Shown here: in pieces, positions 1-8,603 of the stretch
How positions within the stretch are numbered: the stretch's first letter is position 1
How the letters are laid out: every line of letters begins with the position of its first letter
Assembly (NCBI GenBank): GCA_045544515.1
Contig: JAZPZD010000019.1
Location: forward strand, 124,001-188,000
Reading direction: 5' to 3'
From: RGIG8748 sp045544515
GTDB lineage: Bacteria > Bacillota > Clostridia > UMGS1810
Length of the DNA stretch: 64,000 bases
The notes under the pieces: model-generated
What the model saw: only the letters and a program-made list of their open reading frames with translations
The model's database searches: none
What the model was told of the DNA's origin: nothing
Made by a program: the position numbers and the translations under genes

Positions 1-2212
1 TCTTACCTGCAAAGTTATTTACAGTAAATGTAGCATCCTGTGCAAATGCGATATCAAAGTCGTTTTTGCTTATAAGCTGCTTTTCGCTTCTTTCAAACTT
101 TTTGAAGTTACCCTTAACATATATGGGGGCTTCGCTAAGTGCAAAGGTATATACGCCGTCTACGCCATGCAGTATGGTCATATTACCATAGCAGTCATAG
201 AGTTCAACGCTGTCTACACCAAGGTCGATTGCAACAGTTCCGCCGTTGCCTCTTGCCCAAAGGAAGATAACGTCGTCTATCTTATCTTTGTTGTGCATGC
301 GGTAAGCATAAGTATCGTCATTTATTGTGATATCTTCTGCATATTTGTATCCTGCAAGCATATGATTCATATTTGCAATCATAGGATAGCTTGCTTTTGC
401 TGCACCAACTGTTTTTGCACCCGAGAATTCTATGAGTCCCCAATGGTTTTCTCTGCTGCCCTTGACTATGCCACCATCCTGGAATTGGTACTGTGTGTAT
501 TCGTCAAAATGCGGGATTTTGGACAGAGCAACATAGTACTGCATGAGATAATAACCCTGGCGAAGCTCGTCTACACCATAGAATGTATCATCAACATAAC
601 CAAGCTCTGTTGTAACTATGGGCATATCTTCGTAGCCGTATTTGTCGAGGATTTCTCTCGCACGAGTCACAAGAGTTACAGCTTCGCTCGACATCGGGTC
701 CTGGGCGATTGTTTTGTAGGCGTGTACGCAGTAGCCATCCATATATTCGCCGCCGCCGCTTTTGAGGATGGTTTCGAGCCATGTCAAGTCAACATTCGAT
801 GTTACACCGCCCCAGAATTTAATTTCGGGATAATGTGCTTTCATTTCGGTGTAGGTTTTCTTCATGAATTCTACATAGTCGGTCAAGGGTCTTGCATAAC
901 GGTTGAACGATGCACCCAAAATGTTCCATTCGTTCCACATATCGTAAGAGTCAACACCATAGCGTTCTATATCGGTCATAAAGTGAGCGTATGTAAAGAA
1001 GCTCTCCATACCCTTGTCTGTGTGAGGTGCATGCTCTCCGGGCAAAAATTCACCGCTTACCGCAAGATAGTTACCAAAGATGTTGATGTTGTTTTCGCGG
1101 GCGAGTCTTTGCATTTCGAAAGATGACGCCGGGAACAAATATGCCTCTTTTTCACCGGCATCGCTATGACGAACCGCATTAAGAGCATTCATTATACGAA
1201 TTCTGCCTATGCCGGCATTTCTTAAAAGAGGAACAAACTCCAATCTCTTACCTGTGCAAGCACCATAGACATAGTTCATGGTCTCGCCAAAGTCGGTACG
1301 AGTGTAGGAAAATCTTGTTGTATCTTCACTTCTTATGCCAAGCTCTTCGTTGGTAAAGGTGGATGTAAGGAAATATACACCGTATCTTCCGCCAACATCG
1401 AGAGGAAGTTCGATCTTTGTGGGTTTTCCCGGTTCAAGTTCCACAATAGTATCCGAAGTAAAGACTTCGTCTCCTTCATAGCTTTTGACACTGAAGTGTC
1501 CATTTAAGGTATAGGTACCTTTTTTATGGCTTTCTACTATATATGTCTTGTTATCAAGAGTAATATTAAACTTGATATCCTCACCTGTAAAGAAGTGGTT
1601 GCCGTATATGCCTGTGTCGGCTGTTATGGTAACCTGGTCGTGCATACCTGTTACATTGACATTAACAGCTCTTACAACAAAGTTTTCAAACGAGGTCTGC
1701 ATATTCTTTGTTTTGGAAGAAAGCTTGAAATCAGCACCCTCAAAACCATTATTCATAAGTGCATCGGTAATTACAAAGGTATGCTTCTTCCAGGAAAGAG
1801 AACCATCCATTTCTTTGTAGGGACTCTCTTTGGCTTTGCCGTCTCTGCCGATATATTCTATGGCAAAGCTACCCTCCCCTGCATCGAAGAATTCCACCTC
1901 GATTTCAACAATTCTGCCTTTGTCAAATTTGTCGGCATACTTGTCATCTATATCCATGTAGAGATAATAGTCGGTCTTGGCTGATACCACATCAAAAAGC
2001 CAACCCTTTTTGCCGCCTCTTACGGCAAGAACATCAAGACCGCTATCTCCCATATGTACCTTCATGTTGCTTTCTGTTATTTTGCCGTTTTCGTCCACAT
2101 AGGCATAAATGGCATCTGCATCAGCAGTATTTAAGTCACTTGCCATAACCGAAAAAGCTGTGAAAACAAGTACAACACAAAGTACGCATAAGAAAATTTT
2201 TGCCTCTTTCAT
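1..2212 (-). CDS. Secreted clan GH-A glycoside hydrolase, 3' end missing
   Basis: About 737 codons are present and the gene runs off the left edge without a stop. The N-terminus is a signal peptide (MKEAKIFLCVLC..., cleavage probably after a VMA-S site near residue 25). A beta-rich region follows (about 30-330), probably a carbohydrate-binding or jelly-roll module, then a TIM-barrel. Residues 426-429 read WNEW, which fits the acid/base Glu (E428) of clan GH-A. TTELGY with E536 fits the nucleophile. The nearest families by feel are GH39 or GH5-like; the substrate cannot be read. The ATG at 2212 was chosen because GGAGG lies 6 bases upstream; the ATG at 2218 abuts it. It is the last gene of a leftward sugar-uptake group, so it probably trims an extracellular polysaccharide for the transporter at 3560-7147. 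Confidence 0.8.
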   Translation of the reverse strand, partial: MKEAKIFLCVLCVVLVFTAFSVMASDLNTADADAIYAYVDENGKITESNMKVHMGDSGLDVLAVRGGKKGWLFDVVSAKTDYYLYMDIDDKYADKFDKGRIVEIEVEFFDAGEGSFAIEYIGRDGKAKESPYKEMDGSLSWKKHTFVITDALMNNGFEGADFKLSSKTKNMQTSFENFVVRAVNVNVTGMHDQVTITADTGIYGNHFFTGEDIKFNITLDNKTYIVESHKKGTYTLNGHFSVKSYEGDEVFTSDTIVELEPGKPTKIELPLDVGGRYGVYFLTSTFTNEELGIRSEDTTRFSYTRTDFGETMNYVYGACTGKRLEFVPLLRNAGIGRIRIMNALNAVRHSDAGEKEAYLFPASSFEMQRLARENNINIFGNYLAVSGEFLPGEHAPHTDKGMESFFTYAHFMTDIERYGVDSYDMWNEWNILGASFNRYARPLTDYVEFMKKTYTEMKAHYPEIKFWGGVTSNVDLTWLETILKSGGGEYMDGYCVHAYKTIAQDPMSSEAVTLVTRAREILDKYGYEDMPIVTTELGYVDDTFYGVDELRQGYYLMQYYVALSKIPHFDEYTQYQFQDGGIVKGSRENHWGLIEFSGAKTVGAAKASYPMIANMNHMLAGYKYAEDITINDDTYAYRMHNKDKIDDVIFLWARGNGGTVAIDLGVDSVELYDCYGNMTILHGVDGVYTFALSEAPIYVKGNFKKFERSEKQLISKNDFDIAFAQDATFTVNNFAGK

Positions 2213-2343
2213 ATTCATCCTCCTTGTAGTTGTGAGTTTTTAAACTGCAAAATCTATATAATCAAAGTGTACATACCACTTTGTATAAAGGAAGTTAACT
2301 CTTCTCCTCAAGTAAACACCCACTATATATTAGTTGCCATTTA

Positions 2344-2367
2344 CCCAAGGAGAAGATTCTCCTCGGG
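2344..2367. terminator. Hairpin downstream of the secreted-protein gene
   Basis: Arms CCC-AAGGAGA and TCTCCT-CGGG form a stem interrupted by one mismatch. It lies just beyond the stop of the leftward gene at 2395. Neither strand has a convincing T-run after it, so it could be an RNA-stability hairpin between the two genes rather than a full terminator. Confidence 0.4.
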
Positions 2368-2394
2368 GTTTATAAGACTAAATTAATTATCAAA

Positions 2395-3522
2395 TTAATA
2401 ATTTTTACTCATTGATTCATATAGCGGAACAATATCGCCATCTATATTTTCCCAAATAAATTGTTTGGAATATGATACAGTACCGGTTGTAGCGGTAGGC
2501 ATATCATTTCTTATTGTGGTTTCTTCTGCAGTATTAGCTAGTAAAGTTTCTTCAAATATTTCTGCTTTGATTAAATTATGATTTATATCATAATTAGCTA
2601 TAACAACTACTATTTCTTTGTCTTCGTTTGTTGTGTTTATATATTTTACATATCCGGTAGTCCTTTCTTTTTCATCACCAAGGTGATTTAAAGAACCGCC
2701 AGTAACCTCTACAACCTCTTCTACTTCAGAAACAGCATACATTTTAAAATTGGCAAGTCTTACATCAAGCTTGCTTTCACTCGAACTTTTAGGAACAAGT
2801 ACAGTTCTGTTTCTTGAACCGCAGAAACCATAAGAACCTTCAGAAAGACCGGTTACGGTTACATCTGTTGCATTTTTGTTATTAAACTGTTTCATTATTA
2901 CATCCTGCACTACATCATTAACAGTGATTTTAACATCATTTGTTGTGGAACCAAGTTCGATTACAACAGTGTTCCAGTCTTTTGCCTTAAGAGCTTTAGC
3001 CACATAACGGTATCCGTATACAACCGTACCGGGATTATAATCTTCTCCGCCAACTGCAACATAGAAATCAAGTGTTTGGCTTCCGTTCAACGATTCTGTA
3101 TATTCATTAGTAGTCTTATCGGCATATCTTCTGAAACGGAAACCAAGACCGTCATCGGTATCACCAATGTAAATAGCAGTTTCTATCTTCAAGCTGTCAT
3201 AATCAGTCCAAGTAAGGCCTCCCAAAGACTGTTTGGCACTACCGCCAGTAAAAAATTGTATTGCATTTTCGGTACCGGCAGTATTTCCATAGTCATAAGA
3301 GTCAACAGAGAATTGTAAAGAATCGTTTCCGTTGTAATCACCTGATACAATCGTTTTTGGTTCTTGGGTTGTTGCACTGCCTATTCGATATTGATACGCA
3401 TTAAGCGCATTAATATCGGCAACAATGGTTGTTTCTGTAGTAGCTGCAAAAGCTACAGTTGTCATAGATGCAAATACCAGGGTGAGAGCTAAAATTAAGC
3501 TCAGGATTTTAAAACTTTTCAT
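2395..3522 (-). CDS. Secreted protein of unknown function, possible sugar-binding fold
   Basis: A 375-residue protein with a clear signal peptide (MKSFKILSLILALTLVFA...; cleavage near VAFA-ATT). The middle (about 40-265) is beta-rich with repeated aromatic and Gly residues and resembles a concanavalin-like jelly roll; this is a fold impression only. From about residue 275 a separate segment begins with GGSLNHLGDEKERT and ends in QFIWENIDGDIVPLYES. From memory, a tail of this type is common on secreted proteins of gut Clostridia. No catalytic motif is visible. GGAGG lies 8 bases before the ATG. It sits between permease lplC and the glycosidase at 1-2212, on the same strand, so a role in surface polysaccharide binding or presentation is inferred. 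Confidence 0.6.
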   Translation of the reverse strand: MKSFKILSLILALTLVFASMTTVAFAATTETTIVADINALNAYQYRIGSATTQEPKTIVSGDYNGNDSLQFSVDSYDYGNTAGTENAIQFFTGGSAKQSLGGLTWTDYDSLKIETAIYIGDTDDGLGFRFRRYADKTTNEYTESLNGSQTLDFYVAVGGEDYNPGTVVYGYRYVAKALKAKDWNTVVIELGSTTNDVKITVNDVVQDVIMKQFNNKNATDVTVTGLSEGSYGFCGSRNRTVLVPKSSSESKLDVRLANFKMYAVSEVEEVVEVTGGSLNHLGDEKERTTGYVKYINTTNEDKEIVVVIANYDINHNLIKAEIFEETLLANTAEETTIRNDMPTATTGTVSYSKQFIWENIDGDIVPLYESMSKNY

Positions 3523-3559
3523 CTTTTTTCCTCCTAGAAAAATTATTTTTTTAAATATA

Positions 3560-4462
3560 TTAACCCTTAACCGAGCCTACCATAACGCCGGTTACAAAAT
3601 GCTTTTGGATAAATGGATACAAAAGCATAACGGGTATTGTACTAACAACAATAAGCGAGTACTTAAGAAGGTCTGCGAGACCTTGCTTTGCTTCCATAAG
3701 TTCGGGGTCCACTATCTGTGATGCATCGATCTGATTTTCTACAAGTATTTCTCTCAAAAACAGCTGAAGAGGCCAGTAGTTTCTGTCGCTTAGGTATATA
3801 AACGCATTGAAATACGCATTCCAGTGAGTAATTGCATAGTACAAAGTAAGTACCGCAATAACAGATTTGGACAGTGGCAGGACAATCTGTCCGAAATAGC
3901 GGAAGTCGCTGCAACCGTCTATCTTTGCCGCCTCAAGCAGCTCACCGGGGATGTTGTTTTGTATAAATGTTCTTGCAATGATAAGATTGTATGCACTGAT
4001 AGCATGCAGGGATACCATAACAAGAGGTTTGTTCATAAGACCCAATCCCTTAACAAGCATATATGTAGGAATCATACCGCCGTTAAATATCATAGTAAAT
4101 GTAAACAGCAGTGTAATCGCTTTGCCCCAGGGCAGGTCCCTACGAGAGAGAGGATATGCCGCAATCATCGTGAGTATAAGGTTAATTATAGTACCTATCG
4201 TGGTGTAGAGAATTGTGTTTCTGTAACCTATGAGTACATCTGCTTTTTTAAACACTGCAATGTATCCTTCAAGGCTAAACTGTACAGGCCACAAAAATAC
4301 CTGACCATTGGTAACGGCTTCTTTTGAAGAGAACGATGACGAAACTACAAATATAAGCGGATATGCCACAATGATAAGAAGGGCTGCGATTATAATATGT
4401 ATAACGGCATTAAAAATTCTGTCTTCTCTGGAATCTGTGATTTTGTTTTTGCTTTTTGCCAT
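3560..4462 (-). CDS. Carbohydrate ABC transporter permease, LplC/YtcP type
   Basis: A 300-residue inner-membrane permease with about six transmembrane helices (first near residues 20-42). The cytoplasmic EAA loop reads EAAKIDGCSDFRYFGQIVLP and contacts the ATPase. LplC-family proteins pair with an LplB partner to import oligosaccharides. An upstream in-frame ATG exists at 4480, but AGGAGG sits 7 bases before the ATG at 4462, which starts MAKSKNK; that start leaves an 11-base gap after lplB. No ATPase gene is nearby, so a shared MsmX-type ATPase encoded elsewhere is expected. Confidence 0.88.
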   Translation of the reverse strand: MAKSKNKITDSREDRIFNAVIHIIIAALLIIVAYPLIFVVSSSFSSKEAVTNGQVFLWPVQFSLEGYIAVFKKADVLIGYRNTILYTTIGTIINLILTMIAAYPLSRRDLPWGKAITLLFTFTMIFNGGMIPTYMLVKGLGLMNKPLVMVSLHAISAYNLIIARTFIQNNIPGELLEAAKIDGCSDFRYFGQIVLPLSKSVIAVLTLYYAITHWNAYFNAFIYLSDRNYWPLQLFLREILVENQIDASQIVDPELMEAKQGLADLLKYSLIVVSTIPVMLLYPFIQKHFVTGVMVGSVKG

Positions 4463-4473
4463 TTCGCCACCTC

Positions 4474-5448
4474 CTACCACAAGCTTGTTTCGCTAACTTT
4501 GGAAGAGAACTTATTAACTGCTACAATAAGTACAAAGTTAACTATTGAGTTAAACAGACCGATAGCGGTGGAATATGAATATTTGGTTTCCATACCGCCA
4601 GTACCGCCGAAGGATTTTTCGTACACTAATGTCGAAATAACCTGGCTGTTCTTCAGGTTGATTGGGTTTTGCATAAGATAAATCTTTTCAAAACCGATAT
4701 TCATTATTCTTCCGCACTGGAGTATGAGCATAATAACTACCGTAGGAAGAATGCCGGGAATATCTACATGAAGAACTCTCTTCCATCTTGATGCACCGTC
4801 TATCTGTGCCGCCTCGTGCAAATCGGGCGAAATTCCCGCAAGTGCCGAGAGGTAGATTATAGATGAATATCCCATATTCTGCCAAACTCCCGACCATACA
4901 TACATATGTATAAAGGATTTTGAGTTGGCAAGCATATTGGGGGCATAAGAGCCTGTAAATAACTTGTATATATTTCCGTACAAACCGACATAGGGGTTAA
5001 AAATCTGATTCATCATACCTACAAGTACAACTATAGATATAAAGTGCGGTGCATACATAACCATTTGTACGGTCTTTTTGTATCTTTGGTTTCTTAAAAG
5101 ATTAACACAAAGTGCCAATACGATAGGAAACGGAAAGCTAACCACCAACGAATATACAGATGTTTTTACGGTGTTGATAATTGTCCTCGAGAACTGGTAG
5201 TCATTAAAGAACTTCTGGAAGTATTTAAATCCTACCCAAGGACTTCCAAACATTCCGTATCTGGAGCTGTAATCCTTAAATGCTATCTGCAAGCCAACCA
5301 TGGGCCCGTAGTTGAATATGAGTATATATACTACGGGCACAAGGAGCATTACATAGAGCTGCCAGTATTTGTGAAAGTTATTCTTTATTCTGGCACTGTT
5401 TAAGGTTGCACCTGACGGAGTGTTGGATTTAATTTTTGTATTTTTCAT
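4474..5448 (-). CDS. Carbohydrate ABC transporter permease, LplB/YteP type
   Basis: A 324-residue permease with six predicted membrane spans. It opens with a cytoplasmic tail and the typical LplB segment YVMLLVPVVYILIFNYGPM. The EAA loop is EAAQIDGASRWKRVLHVDIP. It forms the transmembrane channel with the LplC partner encoded downstream. GGAG lies 8 bases before the ATG. The gene follows the solute-binding lipoprotein gene by 37 bases, consistent with one transcript. Confidence 0.9.
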   Translation of the reverse strand: MKNTKIKSNTPSGATLNSARIKNNFHKYWQLYVMLLVPVVYILIFNYGPMVGLQIAFKDYSSRYGMFGSPWVGFKYFQKFFNDYQFSRTIINTVKTSVYSLVVSFPFPIVLALCVNLLRNQRYKKTVQMVMYAPHFISIVVLVGMMNQIFNPYVGLYGNIYKLFTGSYAPNMLANSKSFIHMYVWSGVWQNMGYSSIIYLSALAGISPDLHEAAQIDGASRWKRVLHVDIPGILPTVVIMLILQCGRIMNIGFEKIYLMQNPINLKNSQVISTLVYEKSFGGTGGMETKYSYSTAIGLFNSIVNFVLIVAVNKFSSKVSETSLW

Positions 5449-5485
5449 TGCATTATCTCCAATTCTATCAACTGCTAATCAATTA

Positions 5486-7147
5486 TTATTTTTTTGTTTT
5501 GTCATAAGCTGCCTGAGTATATTCAATAAGTGTATCTATACCCATATTTTTGAGTTCATCAATATACTGGTTCCATTCTTTGTCAACATTCTTTTCGCCA
5601 ACGACAAAGAGAGTTGTCATTTCTTTTACATAGGATTCGATGCTCGAATTTAATTCGTTAGCCTCTGCAAGACAATCCATATCGTATACAAATTTCTTGA
5701 CATCTGTCATATCTGCAGATTTGAGATAGAGCTTTGTAGATTCTGCAATTGATGCTTCTTCAAAGTTGTTTTCGGATGCAACCTGACCTAATGAAAGTGG
5801 GTAACCTCTGTATGTAGGACCTGCACCATTCCAGTGAGCATTTGTAGTAACGCCCCACTTGTCGTTGATCATTTTTACAACTGCATCATATCCGATGTCG
5901 CCATAGAGCGACTGGTCATCTTCGCTTGCATACACCCAGTCTACATCCTTTTCTCCCCAACGGTTGCTAAGTGACATATCGGGACTGCACATAATATCGC
6001 CGAGCATAAATGCAGCTTCGGGATATTTACAGTTTTTTGTAATTACAAAGCCTGTAGCCGGAACTGTAGGAACCCATACAGCGTTTCCGTCTTTCTTCTT
6101 ATGTTTAAGAGGCGGAAGAGGAACATACTCGTTGTATCTGTCTTGTACATCGGCATTGAATCCAAGAGACATTGATACAAACGAACCCAAAATCGGCACA
6201 CCGGGGTTGTTTTTGATAGGTTTAAACGACTGCGAATCGAGTGTAAATGTACTGTCGCTTATAAGGCCATCTTTGTAGAGGTCTGCACAGTACTTGATAG
6301 CCTCTTTCCAGCCATCCTGCATATATCCTGCCTGAACCTTGTCTTTGCCATCTACATAGAGGTAAGATGTCTTGGGGGTAAACTTAACAAATGAGCCAAA
6401 TATGTACTCGAGACCGCAAAGGTTACCAAGGCTTGTGTAACCGCTAAATGCAAGTTCGTCTGCCTTGCCGTTGCCGTTGGGGTCTTTTTCTTTAAAAGCT
6501 TTTAACATTTTTTTGAAATCTTTGGTTGTTGTAGGAACATCCATACCAACAGCATCAAGCCACTTTTTGTTTACCCATGCTCTTGTACAGCCGAGCTCGT
6601 TTGGAAGAGCCTTGTTGTATCTGGGAACATAGTACATCTTGCCATCGGGAAGAGTAATCATATTTTTTAAGTCCTCTTCCTCTTTGAGAGCTTCCTTTAA
6701 ATAATATGCAGAGTTCTCATAGTAAGCATTCAAAGGAACAATCATTCCCGACTCTCCATAACCCAAAAGAGCACCGTCGGTAAAGTTGACACCGCAAATG
6801 ATATCGGGCAGTTCGTCACCGCCGGATGCCATCATAAGCTCAACCTTCTGCATTGTGTCGCTTGAAGGAAGATATTCGAACTTGAGATCGCAGTTCATAA
6901 GTTCTTCAAGCTTCTGGGTATAAGTGTTGTTTTCGTAATCAGTGATCAGAGCACTCTTGGGAATACCAATCGTTAAAGTGATCTTTTCCTTGCATACCGG
7001 GAATGTTCCGGGTTTGTTAAGATTTTCATCTTTAACATACTCAACGGAAACAACTTCTTCCGGATTCTTTGTGCCACAACCTGACAGTATACTCAATGCC
7101 AGTACAGCAATGAGCAAAATACTTGTCGCCTTCTTAAAACTTTTCAT
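5486..7147 (-). CDS. Extracellular sugar-binding lipoprotein of an LplA-type ABC importer
   Basis: A 553-residue family-1-like solute-binding protein. The N-terminus is a lipoprotein signal with lipobox LSGC (C24), so it should be anchored to the outer face of the membrane. The length and the segments PDGKMYYVPRY and FVITKNCKYPEAAFMLGD are typical of the large LplA/LipO binding proteins that take up oligosaccharides in Clostridia and Bacilli. The ligand cannot be deduced. AAGGAGG lies 9 bases from the ATG. First gene of the leftward operon, divergent from the regulator at 7445. Confidence 0.9.
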   Translation of the reverse strand: MKSFKKATSILLIAVLALSILSGCGTKNPEEVVSVEYVKDENLNKPGTFPVCKEKITLTIGIPKSALITDYENNTYTQKLEELMNCDLKFEYLPSSDTMQKVELMMASGGDELPDIICGVNFTDGALLGYGESGMIVPLNAYYENSAYYLKEALKEEEDLKNMITLPDGKMYYVPRYNKALPNELGCTRAWVNKKWLDAVGMDVPTTTKDFKKMLKAFKEKDPNGNGKADELAFSGYTSLGNLCGLEYIFGSFVKFTPKTSYLYVDGKDKVQAGYMQDGWKEAIKYCADLYKDGLISDSTFTLDSQSFKPIKNNPGVPILGSFVSMSLGFNADVQDRYNEYVPLPPLKHKKKDGNAVWVPTVPATGFVITKNCKYPEAAFMLGDIMCSPDMSLSNRWGEKDVDWVYASEDDQSLYGDIGYDAVVKMINDKWGVTTNAHWNGAGPTYRGYPLSLGQVASENNFEEASIAESTKLYLKSADMTDVKKFVYDMDCLAEANELNSSIESYVKEMTTLFVVGEKNVDKEWNQYIDELKNMGIDTLIEYTQAAYDKTKK

Positions 7148-7183
7148 AAAAATAGCCTCCTTTATTAAATAACTTATAAATTT

Positions 7184-7212
7184 ATTATAACAACATTTCT
7201 CTTTAAAGTAAC
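7184..7212 (-). promoter_or_regulatory. Likely leftward promoter of the sugar-uptake operon
   Basis: TATAAT (complement of 7184-7189) lies about 37 bases upstream of the lipoprotein start codon. The region 17 bases further up reads GTTACT, a poor -35, which suggests that an activator is needed. The repeated boxes at 7235-7271 lie just upstream of it. Confidence 0.5.
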
Positions 7213-7234
7213 CAACAAAATATGGTAAATATTA

Positions 7235-7343
7235 CTTTGACATAACCTTTGAAATTATCTTTGGCATATCCAAAAGAGAAACATTATTAACAATACCTAC
7301 TGTAGATTATATAATAAGGAAAAAAACTTTGAAATATCCAAAA
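7235..7343. promoter_or_regulatory. CTTTGR direct-repeat array between divergent genes
   Basis: Four related boxes on the + strand: CTTTGACATAACC at 7235, CTTTGAAATTATC at 7247, CTTTGGCATATCC at 7259 and CTTTGAAATATCC at 7327. The first three are exactly 12 bases apart. The third and fourth match over 17 bases (CTTTG-NN-ATATCCAAAA) with two differences. They flank the control region of the sugar operon and the divergent regulator, so they are the best candidates for that regulator's operators. This is inferred from position and repetition. Confidence 0.5.
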
Positions 7344-7373
7344 AAATAACCAAAAAAAAACAAAAATTAGGTA

Positions 7374-7402
7374 TTGCTTTTTTGCAAAATGTATTGTATA
7401 AT
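7374..7402 (+). promoter_or_regulatory. Promoter of the divergent regulator gene
   Basis: TTGCTT at 7374-7379 and TATAAT at 7397-7402 are separated by 17 bases. The start codon of the regulator lies 42 bases downstream, preceded by TTGGAGGTGA. Confidence 0.75.
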
Positions 7403-7444
7403 TATTAGCCATCAAGAAAGATAGGTTTTTTTGGAGGTGATTTT

Positions 7445-8566
7445 ATGCAGCAAAAAGTTACCAAAATCCCTACGCTGATTGAGACTAACTACGCAAAATC
7501 GGTGTGGTGTGATGAGATTTTGAACGGCATCGGAAAGAAAAGATATTCTGTTATTTCCTTTGATGATTTGGGGAAATACGAAGAAAACTCTGTTGTCGCT
7601 ATAATAGGTACTACAAATTCATTCTTCAGAAATGCCGTAAGAGCTTGCATAAAGCGTAATTTGCGTGCACTGCTTGTAGGTGCTGAATTTACGGATTTTG
7701 GCAACAGAGCAAGCAGTATTAAAACAGACAGAATAGACGCTATTTCTTCGTTTGTTAAGTATCTGCACTCAAATAAAAGAGACAAAATCGCCCTATTTGG
7801 CATAGACAAGTTTTCTGCAAAGGATTTAGAAAAAAAAGAGGCCTTTATAGAAACTATGAAGGAGCTCGATTTACCCAAGCCTCACAAACACATATACTAC
7901 TACAATGAGAACTTCCAGAATACATTAAATGATATATTCAAAAACATCTCCGATTACAACAGCGTAATTTGTTCTAACGACTATTTTGCTGTTGCTTTTA
8001 TTATAGAAGCCGCAAAACGCGGGGTATCTGTGCCCGATGATATTTTTGTTACCGGATATGGAAACACCTATATTGGCGAAAAAATATGCCCTTCATTAAC
8101 AACCATAGCACCTAAATATTATGAGCTTGGCAGACAAGCTTCCAAGATATATGCACATCTTGCAGACAACGCCGATATTACATCGCTGGAGCTTTTTATC
8201 GACTATGATATGATAATAAGAAAAAGCACCGACAACAGGACATTAACCAAGAGCAGACATGATGAAATCTTTGAGGCTGATCCGAACATCAACAATATGT
8301 TTGACGACAAGGAAATCAAGCCAATCATCGGACTTGATTCTATACTTGCTCTGTCGGACAAATCCCTTATTGAAATTCTTGATTCAATTTCGAACGATGA
8401 GTCGTACAATTATATCGCAGAAAAGCTGTATCTTTCGGATTCCGCATTCAGATACAAGCTAAACAAGATATTTAGTTTCACAGGGGCTTCGTCGAAAAAA
8501 GAGCTTAAAGAATTAAGAGATAGTATTACTTTAGAAAATTATGATATTGAGCACACTAACGATTAA
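7445..8566 (+). CDS. LacI-like sensor regulator with a C-terminal helix-turn-helix
   Basis: A 373-residue protein. Residues about 5-270 resemble the periplasmic-binding-protein fold of LacI/GalR regulators: SVICSNDYFAVAFIIEAAKR, then GVSVPDDIFVTGYG, and LTTIAPKYYELGRQA are typical LacI-family landmarks. The usual N-terminal LacI helix-turn-helix is absent; the protein begins directly with the sensor-like part. The last 65 residues (about 305-358) contain NYIAEKLYLSDSAFRYKLNK followed by a segment ending KELKEL, which looks like a LuxR/GerE- or AraC-like helix-turn-helix. It is therefore probably a sugar-responsive regulator with the DNA-binding part moved to the C-terminus. It is divergent from the sugar-uptake operon. 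GGAGGTGA lies 7 bases before the ATG. Confidence 0.7.
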   Translation: MQQKVTKIPTLIETNYAKSVWCDEILNGIGKKRYSVISFDDLGKYEENSVVAIIGTTNSFFRNAVRACIKRNLRALLVGAEFTDFGNRASSIKTDRIDAISSFVKYLHSNKRDKIALFGIDKFSAKDLEKKEAFIETMKELDLPKPHKHIYYYNENFQNTLNDIFKNISDYNSVICSNDYFAVAFIIEAAKRGVSVPDDIFVTGYGNTYIGEKICPSLTTIAPKYYELGRQASKIYAHLADNADITSLELFIDYDMIIRKSTDNRTLTKSRHDEIFEADPNINNMFDDKEIKPIIGLDSILALSDKSLIEILDSISNDESYNYIAEKLYLSDSAFRYKLNKIFSFTGASSKKELKELRDSITLENYDIEHTND

Positions 8567-8570
8567 AAAA

Positions 8571-8600
8571 CGGCGGAGCATTTTTGTGCTTCGCTGTTTT
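8571..8600. terminator. Bidirectional terminator
   Basis: CGGCGGAGCA and TGCTTCGCTG form a 10-bp stem with two G-T pairs and a six-base loop, flanked by A-rich and T-rich runs. It serves the convergent genes at 7445 and 8604. Confidence 0.85.
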
Positions 8601-8603
8601 AAA

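Noticed and set aside
167..1126. 319-codon open frame on the + strand
   Set aside because: It is the antisense shadow of the glycosidase gene, which has a signal peptide, catalytic motifs and a ribosome site.
7148..7444. Catabolite-response (cre) site in the sugar-operon control region
   Set aside because: No TGNAANCGNTNNCA-like palindrome was found; the visible repeats are of the CTTTGR type.
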